Below are positions 1-8,629 of a DNA stretch of 64,000 nt, in pieces; within the stretch, counting starts at the first letter, position 1; each line of letters begins with the position of its first letter. The stretch spans positions 1 to 64,000 of the forward strand of contig JAFGHX010000193.1 of the NCBI GenBank assembly GCA_016929905.1, read 5' to 3'. The notes below the pieces were generated by a model. That model had not been told where the DNA came from and searched no databases. It worked only from the letters and a program-made list of their open reading frames with translations. The stretch comes from Kiritimatiellia bacterium. GTDB taxonomy: Bacteria; Verrucomicrobiota; Kiritimatiellia; JAFGHX01. The position numbers and the translations under genes were made by a program.

Positions 1-14
1 CCCCCCCCCCCCCC
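1..14. other. Poly-C run at the window edge
   Basis: Fourteen consecutive C residues open the window, just past the stop codon of the subtilase gene. No function is visible. It could be a real homopolymer or an assembly-edge artefact. Confidence 0.4.
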
Positions 15-29
15 GCCGGCCATCGGCGA

Positions 30-3000
30 CTACTCCAACCAGACGCGCGCGCGGTAGAACGCGGGGTCGGCCGTGGCCACGTTGGTCAGGACGACGGTCT
101 GGCCGAACCCGACGATGTTGGTGTAGCCCGGCACGCCTGTCCAGACGGCGCTGGGCAGCATGGTGTCGGTAGCCTGCAGATCGTACAGGCGCGCGCCGTA
201 CGGCGCGTACCCGGGCCCGGAAAGCGGGACCGTCGGGAACGAGACGTAGATCTGCCCGACGTCCGGATCCAGTTCGATATCCACGCCAAAGAACACTGCA
301 TTGGTCGTCGGATCGGTCCCGGCGATGTACTCGGCCCAATTCGAGACCCCGTCGCCATCGTGATCGTCGGTCGCCTCCTGGGTCGTGTCTCCGAATACGA
401 CCCGCTCCCAGGCGTCGGGTAGATCGTCGGTGTCCGCGTCCGGATCGGCTTCGCCGCCGATGTAGGCGATCTGCAACACCGGGGCGCCTGCCGGATCGCC
501 GTCGTACGACTCGGCCGTGCGCCGGCCGCTGCCGGTGATGACCAGCGCCAACGCGTTGCCCGAGGCCCACCCCGGCCGATCCACGATTTCCTGAACGACG
601 CCCGACAAGTCCGGCGTGCGTTGCGCCGCACCGGTCTCGCCTTCCGTGTTCCATGCGGGCGGAGTCCAGTAGACCGCGGCAGCGGTCAGTGCACGCCCGG
701 AGATATTGCTCACGCCGGACTCGAAGCCGACGGCGTGATCGCTGGTCTCAGCCCGAACGCGTAGGTCCGTTGTTTCGGTTCCTGTCTCGTCGGCCTGGAA
801 CTGGACATGTGCGCTCACGATCGTGGCCTGATAGGGCACCTTCAATACGGCGAACCGGATGCCAACCAACTGGTCCTGGCCGTCCCGGACGAGTTCCATG
901 TCTGAGCTCCTGAGGTGGACGGTGCCGGATTCAACGGTCTCCTCCGCATCGTCTCCCGGCGCATCGACGCCGGTGGCAAGCCGGGTCGACTGTGTTCCGC
1001 GATACTCCACGTGCAACAGCGGCGCACCGGCCGAATCGCCGTCATACGCCTCGGCCGTACGCCGGCCACTGCCGGCGAAGACCAATGCCAACGCGTTGCC
1101 GCTGTCCCAGCCGGGCCGGTCTACGATTGCCTGAATCAGCCCGGCCAACTCGGGCGTGCGCTGGGCGGCGCCCGCCTCGCCGACCGTGTTCCACGCCGGC
1201 GGCTGCCAGGCGACGGACACGTCCGTGAGCGGGCGCGAGGAGATGTTGCCTGCGGTCGACTCGAACGCCGCCGCGTTGTCCGCGGCCTCGGCCCGGATGG
1301 TCAAGTCGGTCTGTTCCGTTGTGGTCTCGTCGGTCTGGAACTGCACGTACGCGCGCAGGATCACGGATTCCGGCGGGATCGGCAGTCCCGTGATCCGAAT
1401 CCCGACAAGCTGGTCGTCGGCCTCCCGGCACAGTTCCAGATCCGAACTTGCCGTCTGCACGAGGCCGGAGCCCACCGCCTCCTCAGCGTCGTCGGGGCTC
1501 GCCGCGACGCGCACATCGGCCACACTCGGGGTCACGATACGGTACTGAACATGCAGGAGGGGTGCGGCGGCCGCGCTGCCGTCGTACGACTCCGCCGTGC
1601 GCCGGCCACTGCCTGTGAACATGAGTGCCAACGCGTTGCCCGATGTCCATCCGGGCTGATCCACGATTTCCTGCACCACGGCGGCGAGGTCCGGGGTGCG
1701 CTGAGCCGATCCCGCCTCGCCGACCGTATCCCACGGCGGAGGCTGCCAACCGATGGCGGTCTGCGTGACCGGGCGCGAGGAGATATCGTTCGCGTTCGTG
1801 AGGAACGTCGCCGCATCGGCCGTCGCCTCGCCCCGCACCATCAGGTCCGTGGGCTCGATGCTCGCTTCGTCGACCTGGAACTGCACGTACGCGCTACGGA
1901 TGAACGCACCACGCGGGATCCGCAGCCCGGCAAACCGGATACCGACGATCTGATCGTCGGCGTCGCGGCACAGTTCGAGGTCGGAACTGTGGAGCGACAT
2001 GGAGCCGGACAAAATCGACTCCTCCGCATCGTCGGCGCTGGCGGCGACCCGCACTTCAACCGTCCGTTCCGGGCCGCTCGGATCGGTCCGAGCCGACGCG
2101 ACCGGCGAATAGGCCGACTGTCCCGCAGCGTTATAGGCCCGTACCGTGTAGTAGAACAGGGTGTCGGCGGTCAAGCCCGTGTCGGCATAGGTCTGCACAT
2201 CGCGCGCCACCGTCCACGTCTGCCATGTGGAGGTCCCGCTGCGGCGCCGCGCAATTCGGAACCCCTCCTCGTTTTCACTTCTGTCTTCCCAGGCAAGATC
2301 GATGCGGGAGCTTCCCGCTACTGCGGCGACCAGGCCGGCGGGCGCGGCCGGCGGCCCCTCCGGCGTGATGACCGTCGCGATGGGTGACGGCGCAGACGAC
2401 CCGGTCAAGTTCCACGCCCGGACACGGTACTCGAAAATCGTGTCGGCCGAGAGGCCTTGGTCGGTCCAGGCGCTCGCGTCTGCAGGCGGCAGCCCAACCT
2501 CGGCCCAGCTTCCGTCGCTCCGACGGCGGTCGATCTTGAATCGCTCCTCGTTAGCGCTGTTGTCGGTCCAACCCAACTCGACGGTGCTCCACGAGGCGGC
2601 CTGCGCGGTCAGATCGCTCGGTGCGGCAGGCACGGTTGTGTATTCGACAAACAGTTCGGGCGCACCGGCCGCATCGCCTTCGAAGGCTTCGGCCGTGCGC
2701 TGACCCGTGCCCGTGATGATCAGACACAACGCGTGGCCCGGTTGCCAATCGGCGCGGCCGACAATCTCCGTGATGAGTGCCGAGAGGTCCGGCGTGCGCT
2801 GCGCGGAGCCGGCCTCACCCGCCACGTTCCAAGCGGGGGGCGCCCACGAGACGGCGGCGGCCGTGCGCGCGCGCAGCGAGATGTTGGAAGCCGCCGCCGC
2901 GAACGGGGCCGCGTCGTCAATAGCCTGGCCGCGGATCTCGAGCGAGACGGGACCCGCCGTCACCTCGTCGGTCTGGAACTGCACGTAGGCGCGAGCAATC

Positions 3001-6000
3001 CGCGCGCCCTGCGGCACGGCCAGGTTGGCGAAGCGCAGGCCGACAAGCTGGTCGTGGCCCGCGCCGGCCGATTCGTGGCCAAGTTCCAGGTCCGAACTGT
3101 CCAGAGACATGGCCCCGTCCAAGGCGCTCTCTTCCGCGTCGTCTGTACCCGCCGCCACGCGCGCGCGCAGCCGCGTGCCGTCGTGCCGGCCCTCACGCGC
3201 GCGCAGGACAAGCGCATTCACATACCAGTCCGGGGCGTAGCTGGACCCGCCGTCGGAAACGGCAAGCGTGACCTGCCCATTGGTGCCCGGTTCCACGTTG
3301 GCGTACCGGACCACGAGTCCCGACTTCCAGTTGTCCTCGGTACAAATACGTGTTTCGGAATCGGTGGGGCCCGCGTAGACGGCCCCGAAACTGGAAAGGT
3401 TCTCGAAGTAGTCGGCGCCGGCCAGCCCGACGCACGTCATTGAGCCGGATGACGCCCACCAACCGCCGTCGCAGTAGAGCGCCACGTCATACTTCAACGT
3501 CGGATCCAACCCGTCCAACGTCATGGTCACCGGCTTGTCCGCGGGTCCGATCGCGCTCTGGCCGTCCACGATGCCGCCGAAAACCTGGAACGCCTCGGTC
3601 ATGTAGGCCGGGTTCTCGCCGTACCACGCGTCGGGCGGTCCGCCCCCGTCATCGAGAGTCAGCCGCACGCCGGACTCCACGCCGGTGCGATAGTCGAGCA
3701 GGAAGCCGCTCTGCGTGCGCGTGTAGGTCGTCACGTTTGTCAGGAGCCATTCCCAAGAGGCGCCGGTGCAACCGAAATCGTTATAGGCGAGCAACAGCGT
3801 GTCGGCGTCGGTGACTGTGACGGAAACCGTTGCCGGCTCGCTGTAGAGCTGCCCGTCAAAGGCACGGAAGGTGAAGCTGTCGCCCCCGGCATAATCACGC
3901 CGCGGCGTATAGGTGACGGTGAGCGGCGTGCCGGAGAGCGTGCCGTAACACGGCCAATCGAGGACCGTGATGCGCAGGGGATCGCCGTCTGAATCTGTGG
4001 CGGCCAATGTGATTCCAACCGGCGTGTCCGCCTCCGTCACGACATCCGCATCTTGCGCGAGAGGCGGCCGTGCGGCGACCGGCGCCACGCGCATCACGAA
4101 GTAACGCAGCACCTCGTCCTGGTAGCCATACCCCACAAGCTCGCCGGCGTCGTTCAGCGCCGTGGCGGCACGCAATTCCCACGGGCTGTTCGTCGGCAGC
4201 AGATCGTTCAGATCCACCCGCACGCCGCTGTCCCATAGGAACGCGTGCACCGTCTCGCCGTTGGCCAGCACGCCGTACCCGACCGCGCGTCCGGCGCTGT
4301 TGATGTCGTAAGCGGCACTCCCCTCGCCCGGCTCCGGCAGCGCGCGAGCCTGCCCGCCTTCCCAGATCGCGGCACGCATCCACATGTCGTCTTCCCGGCT
4401 GGCCCATCCGACGATCGTGCCGGAGTCGTTGACCGCGTAGGCGCGGCTGTAGTTGCCGCCCAAGGTCCCCAGATCCGTCGGGGCCGCTCCGTGCGTCCAG
4501 GCCGCGGCATGGTAGACGTAGGAAGTGCTCGATATGTCGGAATCGCCGACGGCCAACCCGGCATTGTTGATGTCCAACGCCAGACTGTATCGGCCGCCGA
4601 GCGTGCCGAGATCCGACGGTTGCGCGCCCTCCCAAATGGCAGCGTGGTAGTACCGGGAAGTGCTCGACAGGTACGAGTAGCCGACGACCTGGCCGGCGTC
4701 GTTCATCCCGTAGGCCAAACTGTAGTCGCCGCCGAGCGTGCCGAGATCGGTGAGGTTCGTCCCGACCCACAGACACGCATGATAGTTCGAGTCGCCCGCC
4801 CCATAGGAATAGCCTGCGGCATGCCCCGCCTCATTGATCGCACTTGCCTGGCTGTCGGACCCGCCCAACGTACCGAGGTCTTGCGGCACGCCGTCCGCCC
4901 ACAGGACAGCGTGCATCGTGTAGTCGTGCATTCGAATGTAGGACGCACCGGCAATTTTCCCGTTGGTGTTCAGCGCGCTGCCGGCCGCCGCCCCGCCGCC
5001 GAGCGTGTCGAGCACGTCCACCGTATACGTGCCCGGCTCGAGCTGAAAATCGAGGTCCGCATGACCGGGCGGGCAGGCGACGCGGCGCAGGGCAGGCAGC
5101 AGATAACCATGCTTCCAGGCGTACAGCCCGAGTTCAGCGTCTCGGCCGAATCCACGGGTGATGCTATAGACGCCCGCTGCGTCTGTGGTTGCCGTGCCGT
5201 CGATGGGCCCGCTGTAGCGCACGAGGGCGCCCGGGACAGGGGCGCCGGTGCCAGCCTCGGTCACGGTCCCGCTGAGTGTGACGTTCGTGAACGCAAGATT
5301 GACGCCCGAACGGTCCGGCGGCACGGTCAGTTGGACGGGATCCGTGGGCAGGAAATCGCCATTCTCGGCATGCACGGCATAGCTTCCGTCAGCCGCCGTG
5401 AACCAGTACGTGCCGTCGACCGCCGTTGTCGCCGCCCCGCTCACCGTACCCGTGTAGACGACGGACGCGCCTTCCAGCGGCGCGCCGTCCAGTGTCACCG
5501 TACCCACGACCTCGCTCGAGGTGTAGACCGCGATGTCGAACCGGCCGGTCCACCCGTTGCCGGCCGCGTCGCTGATCGCCAACTCGAACGGGATCGTATA
5601 GGGCGTCTGGATATCGGGGTCGAGCGCCAGCACGTACTGACCTGCGGTCTGCTCGGTCTGCGATGGCATATCGCCAAACGTGACGGTGTCCTGCACAATC
5701 GAGACAGGGAAATCCGCCGTCACGCGCGCGGCCAGTTCGAGGTCGAAAGAAACGTCGGAACTGCCCGGGTCCGCCTGGTGCACCTCCACGGCGAGCGTGT
5801 TCGTGCCGTCCGCCAAAAGCGTGTGCTCCAGCGCGGCCTCGACGTATGCCCGTTCATCCGCGCCCCCTACCCCCGCGGAGGCCAGAGTGCGGTAGTCAAT
5901 CACGCCTGCCGGCATGTTGTCCCGGTGCACTTCTGTCCCGTTGAGGTAGACCACGGCGCCGTCGTCTCGCAGCAACCGCAGGGTCAGGCTCGACACGTCC

Positions 6001-8099
6001 CCGGCGTCGGCCGTGAACGTGTGCCGGAAGTACGTGGTCACATACTTGTTCGTCTCCTCCGGCCCGTAGTTTACGACGGTGGCCTCGTCACCGTCACCGT
6101 AACCGAGTTGGGCGTCGTCTTCGCTCCAGGCGCCGTCGTCGAAGCCTGTGCCACGCCAGGCTGTGCCCTGGTCGGAGCCGTTGTCGAGGTACTTCCAGAC
6201 ACTCCCGCGCGGGACCAGCACCGCGTCCATTTCCGGCCGCGTCGCCAAAGAGGCGACCACGCCCGTCACGTTCGATGTGCCCACGCTGGCCAGTGTCACG
6301 TCAAGCCCGACTGTCTCGCCGGGGTTCACCAATCCGTCGCCGTTGCCGGCGGTGCCGCCGGCTGCATCGTCGTCGTGCGCCACTGACCGCAGCGCGATCC
6401 AGGGGCCGGCCGTACGCTGAATCAGACCGAACGCGTTCACGCGCCCACCGGAGACACACTTGCCCGCCAGCGCGGCGGTCGGCTCCGCCGTGTCCAGGAG
6501 CCAGCTCTTCGTGAGGTCCGGTGGTGCGGTCGGCATCTGCGACAGGAACAATGCGCACACACCCGCCACGTGCGGGCAGGCCATCGACGTGCCGCTCGCC
6601 GTGCCGTAGCTGCCGTCCAGCTTGCACGAGAGGATGTCCACGCCCGGCGCGCCGACATCCACGCTGATCGCACCGTAGTTGGAGAAATACGCGAGCGCGT
6701 CCTTGTGGTCGATCGCGGCGACGGAGATGATGTTGGCGTTCTCGTACGCGGCCGGGTACATGGGGCTGACGTCCGCGTCCTGCGCGCTGTTGCCGGCCGC
6801 GGCGACGAACAGGATCCCGTTCGCGCGGGCGTCTTCAATCGCATCGATCATCGCCTGCGACGAGCCGCCGCCGCCCCACGAGTTGGAGGTCAGCTTCACG
6901 CGCAGCGCCGTGGCATAGTAAACCGCGTCGATGCCGTCCGAGATCGAGCCGCTTCCGCCGGAGCTCAGGAACTTCAACGCGGCGATCGAGACACGCCAGT
7001 TCACGCCGGCCACGCCTTCGCCGTTGTCGCCTGCCGCCCCGATCGTGCCCGCGCAGTGCGTGCCGTGGTAGTGGTCATCGATCGGGTCCGAGTCGTCGTT
7101 GTAGAAATCCCAGCCGTGCACGTCGTCGACGAACCCGTTGGCGTCGTCATCCACACCATTGCTCGCCTTGTCCAGGCCGTTCGTGTCCGTGCCCGTCTCG
7201 CCGGGGTTCGTCCAGATGTTGGGCGCCAAATCCGGATGCGTGTAGTCCACGCCCGTGTCGATCACTCCGACCAGCGTGGCACGAGTGCCTGTGGCGATAT
7301 CCCACGCTTCCGGCGCGTCGATATCGGCGTCCGCCGCGCCGCCGGTTTGGCCGGTGTTGTGCAGCCCCCATAGCTCTGCGTAGCGCGGGTCGTTCGGCGT
7401 ACGCACGGCCTGCACGATATAGTCACGCTCCGCGTGCTTCACCACGAGCGGTTCCTGCGAATACTCTCGGACTGCCCGCTCCACGGAGTCCAGATTCGCA
7501 CCACGCAATTCCACCAGGTACATGCCGGGCGCGTACATCTTCTTGCGGATCCGGGCCCGGTATTTCGCGTTCAGCACGCCGAGATCGTCCTCCGTCATGC
7601 CGGGCCGCAACTTGACGAGAATATGATCGGCAACCACCGCGGTGCGCGCCACAACGCGCTCAGGCCCCGTGGCGGCGTCCACCGCCAACGTCTCATCGAC
7701 ACGCAGGAGCGGATACTTGAAGTGTGTCTTCAGTAGGCGCGTGCGCCGGACTCGGCCTCGCGCGTCAGGCGGCAGCGGCCGGTGATCCCGCACCGTCGCA
7801 TCGGTGAACAGAGGATCCAGCCCCAACGACGGGGGCGTCCGCCCTTCAGCGTCCGCCTCGGTGGATTCCGATTGCCGGACTGAATCGGCGGCGGACGATG
7901 CGACATCGCGCACGTGTTCCGCGGTTACACCGCCCGACTCGTCCCGCGCCGCCGGCGTGTTCGCCGCCGACACCGGCGGTTCCGGCGCGGGGCGGCCCTT
8001 GAGCATATCCGCCAACCACGGCTTGAGCCGCCACCCAGCAACGAGCAACGTACACAGAACAATCCCCACCCAGAACCTGCGTGTCCGTCTTGGTCGCAT
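30..8099 (-). CDS. Giant secreted subtilase (S8) with HAF, FN3 and DNRLRE-like repeats
   Basis: A 2689-aa exported serine peptidase. The start is the ATG at 8099, which has AGGAGGTGCATCC just upstream; the open frame continues to 8228 without a better start. An N-terminal hydrophobic segment (about residues 9-24) is followed by a propeptide-like region. The S8 triad is visible: Asp in VIDTGVDYTHPDL (about 282), His in HGTHCAGT (about 346) and Ser in GTSMACPHVAG (about 505). Next come a region like a galactose-binding fold, two carboxypeptidase-regulatory-like domains, about seven HAF-type units (DLGTLGG...S.A..IN..G, about 1030-1325), a cadherin-like domain, and one DNRLRE-like module of about 170 aa. 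Two FN3 domains and three more DNRLRE-like modules follow, ending in a Ca-binding DxDxDG segment. The substrate is unknown. The repeats suggest surface or polysaccharide binding (inference). Confidence 0.9.
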   Translation of the reverse strand: MRPRRTRRFWVGIVLCTLLVAGWRLKPWLADMLKGRPAPEPPVSAANTPAARDESGGVTAEHVRDVASSAADSVRQSESTEADAEGRTPPSLGLDPLFTDATVRDHRPLPPDARGRVRRTRLLKTHFKYPLLRVDETLAVDAATGPERVVARTAVVADHILVKLRPGMTEDDLGVLNAKYRARIRKKMYAPGMYLVELRGANLDSVERAVREYSQEPLVVKHAERDYIVQAVRTPNDPRYAELWGLHNTGQTGGAADADIDAPEAWDIATGTRATLVGVIDTGVDYTHPDLAPNIWTNPGETGTDTNGLDKASNGVDDDANGFVDDVHGWDFYNDDSDPIDDHYHGTHCAGTIGAAGDNGEGVAGVNWRVSIAALKFLSSGGSGSISDGIDAVYYATALRVKLTSNSWGGGGSSQAMIDAIEDARANGILFVAAAGNSAQDADVSPMYPAAYENANIISVAAIDHKDALAYFSNYGAISVDVGAPGVDILSCKLDGSYGTASGTSMACPHVAGVCALFLSQMPTAPPDLTKSWLLDTAEPTAALAGKCVSGGRVNAFGLIQRTAGPWIALRSVAHDDDAAGGTAGNGDGLVNPGETVGLDVTLASVGTSNVTGVVASLATRPEMDAVLVPRGSVWKYLDNGSDQGTAWRGTGFDDGAWSEDDAQLGYGDGDEATVVNYGPEETNKYVTTYFRHTFTADAGDVSSLTLRLLRDDGAVVYLNGTEVHRDNMPAGVIDYRTLASAGVGGADERAYVEAALEHTLLADGTNTLAVEVHQADPGSSDVSFDLELAARVTADFPVSIVQDTVTFGDMPSQTEQTAGQYVLALDPDIQTPYTIPFELAISDAAGNGWTGRFDIAVYTSSEVVGTVTLDGAPLEGASVVYTGTVSGAATTAVDGTYWFTAADGSYAVHAENGDFLPTDPVQLTVPPDRSGVNLAFTNVTLSGTVTEAGTGAPVPGALVRYSGPIDGTATTDAAGVYSITRGFGRDAELGLYAWKHGYLLPALRRVACPPGHADLDFQLEPGTYTVDVLDTLGGGAAAGSALNTNGKIAGASYIRMHDYTMHAVLWADGVPQDLGTLGGSDSQASAINEAGHAAGYSYGAGDSNYHACLWVGTNLTDLGTLGGDYSLAYGMNDAGQVVGYSYLSSTSRYYHAAIWEGAQPSDLGTLGGRYSLALDINNAGLAVGDSDISSTSYVYHAAAWTHGAAPTDLGTLGGNYSRAYAVNDSGTIVGWASREDDMWMRAAIWEGGQARALPEPGEGSAAYDINSAGRAVGYGVLANGETVHAFLWDSGVRVDLNDLLPTNSPWELRAATALNDAGELVGYGYQDEVLRYFVMRVAPVAARPPLAQDADVVTEADTPVGITLAATDSDGDPLRITVLDWPCYGTLSGTPLTVTYTPRRDYAGGDSFTFRAFDGQLYSEPATVSVTVTDADTLLLAYNDFGCTGASWEWLLTNVTTYTRTQSGFLLDYRTGVESGVRLTLDDGGGPPDAWYGENPAYMTEAFQVFGGIVDGQSAIGPADKPVTMTLDGLDPTLKYDVALYCDGGWWASSGSMTCVGLAGADYFENLSSFGAVYAGPTDSETRICTEDNWKSGLVVRYANVEPGTNGQVTLAVSDGGSSYAPDWYVNALVLRAREGRHDGTRLRARVAAGTDDAEESALDGAMSLDSSDLELGHESAGAGHDQLVGLRFANLAVPQGARIARAYVQFQTDEVTAGPVSLEIRGQAIDDAAPFAAAASNISLRARTAAAVSWAPPAWNVAGEAGSAQRTPDLSALITEIVGRADWQPGHALCLIITGTGQRTAEAFEGDAAGAPELFVEYTTVPAAPSDLTAQAASWSTVELGWTDNSANEERFKIDRRRSDGSWAEVGLPPADASAWTDQGLSADTIFEYRVRAWNLTGSSAPSPIATVITPEGPPAAPAGLVAAVAGSSRIDLAWEDRSENEEGFRIARRRSGTSTWQTWTVARDVQTYADTGLTADTLFYYTVRAYNAAGQSAYSPVASARTDPSGPERTVEVRVAASADDAEESILSGSMSLHSSDLELCRDADDQIVGIRFAGLRIPRGAFIRSAYVQFQVDEASIEPTDLMVRGEATADAATFLTNANDISSRPVTQTAIGWQPPPWDTVGEAGSAQRTPDLAAVVQEIVDQPGWTSGNALALMFTGSGRRTAESYDGSAAAAPLLHVQYRIVTPSVADVRVAASPDDAEEAVGSGLVQTASSDLELCREADDQLVGIRITGLPIPPESVILRAYVQFQTDETTTEQTDLTIRAEAADNAAAFESTAGNISSRPLTDVSVAWQPPAWNTVGEAGAAQRTPELAGLIQAIVDRPGWDSGNALALVFAGSGRRTAEAYDGDSAGAPLLHVEYRGTQSTRLATGVDAPGDDAEETVESGTVHLRSSDMELVRDGQDQLVGIRFAVLKVPYQATIVSAHVQFQADETGTETTDLRVRAETSDHAVGFESGVSNISGRALTAAAVYWTPPAWNTEGETGAAQRTPDLSGVVQEIVDRPGWASGNALALVITGSGRRTAESYDGDPAGAPVLQIAYIGGEADPDADTDDLPDAWERVVFGDTTQEATDDHDGDGVSNWAEYIAGTDPTTNAVFFGVDIELDPDVGQIYVSFPTVPLSGPGYAPYGARLYDLQATDTMLPSAVWTGVPGYTNIVGFGQTVVLTNVATADPAFYRARVWLE

Positions 8100-8160
8100 G
8101 GATGCACCTCCTGCGTTGCTGGAATTCGCTGATGGTGTCGAGCAAGATCGTCCTTCAATT

Positions 8161-8202
8161 GAACACACGCCGCATACTCTTGAACACACGCCGCATACTC
8201 TC
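8161..8202 (-). repeat. Tandem 21-bp direct repeat upstream of the subtilase
   Basis: Two adjacent 21-bp units (GAACACACGCCGCATACTCT plus one base) differ at one position. They lie about 60-100 bp upstream of the subtilase start. Two units of two helical turns in a promoter-proximal position could be an activator site, but this is inference. Confidence 0.6.
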
Positions 8203-8484
8203 GCGTTTCGGAGTCGCCGAAGTGTCAAGAGAATGCAAAATCGGCGTCAAATCCTTCTCGAACGATGCCATCGTAGCGGGGGGCCGACGCGCGAGGCTAT
8301 TACAAGAACCGGCCTTTTTGTAATGGGGTGTCGAGGGGCCAGGTCGCCGCATGGGCATGTCATCCGATTCGAGAGAGAGGGGCGCAGGGGGCGGGTCGTA
8401 TTACGCGAAATCTCGGTTCACTTCCTAGTTGGCCCCGCGACGAGTCCGTCTAGGTTGACGAAAAGCGCGTCCGCGCACCCACCC

Positions 8485-8564
8485 GAGAGGCAAAGGGGTC
8501 AGGTCTTTAGTATATTAACTAAGGCGTAAACTAATATGTTAAAGACCTGACCCCTTCGCCTCTC
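8485..8564. repeat. Long imperfect hairpin with GGGGTCAGGTCTTTA arms
   Basis: Arms 8485-8517 and 8532-8564 match at about 30 of 33 positions around a 14-nt loop. The arms carry the core AAGGGGTCAGGTCTTTA. Similar cores occur beside REP-associated (IS200-like, Y1) transposases in other bacteria (recalled, not searched), so this may be a REP/MITE element with no transposase gene nearby. It could also act as a terminator-like barrier between the two minus-strand genes. The rest of 8100-8629 shows only the tandem repeat at 8161-8202. Confidence 0.75.
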
Positions 8565-8629
8565 AAAGCCCTGCGTCTGGAGGGTTGGATCGCTTTTCGT
8601 CTCTGAGGCTGGAGCGTCGGATTCCCGGG

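Noticed and set aside
915..2387. A long plus-strand open frame opposite the subtilase gene
   Set aside because: It lies within the minus-strand subtilase, is Arg-rich, and matches no domain. It is a GC-rich shadow.
4245..6386. 713-codon plus-strand open frame opposite the subtilase
   Set aside because: Antisense to the HAF and protease domains, with no signal or domain. A shadow of the coding strand.
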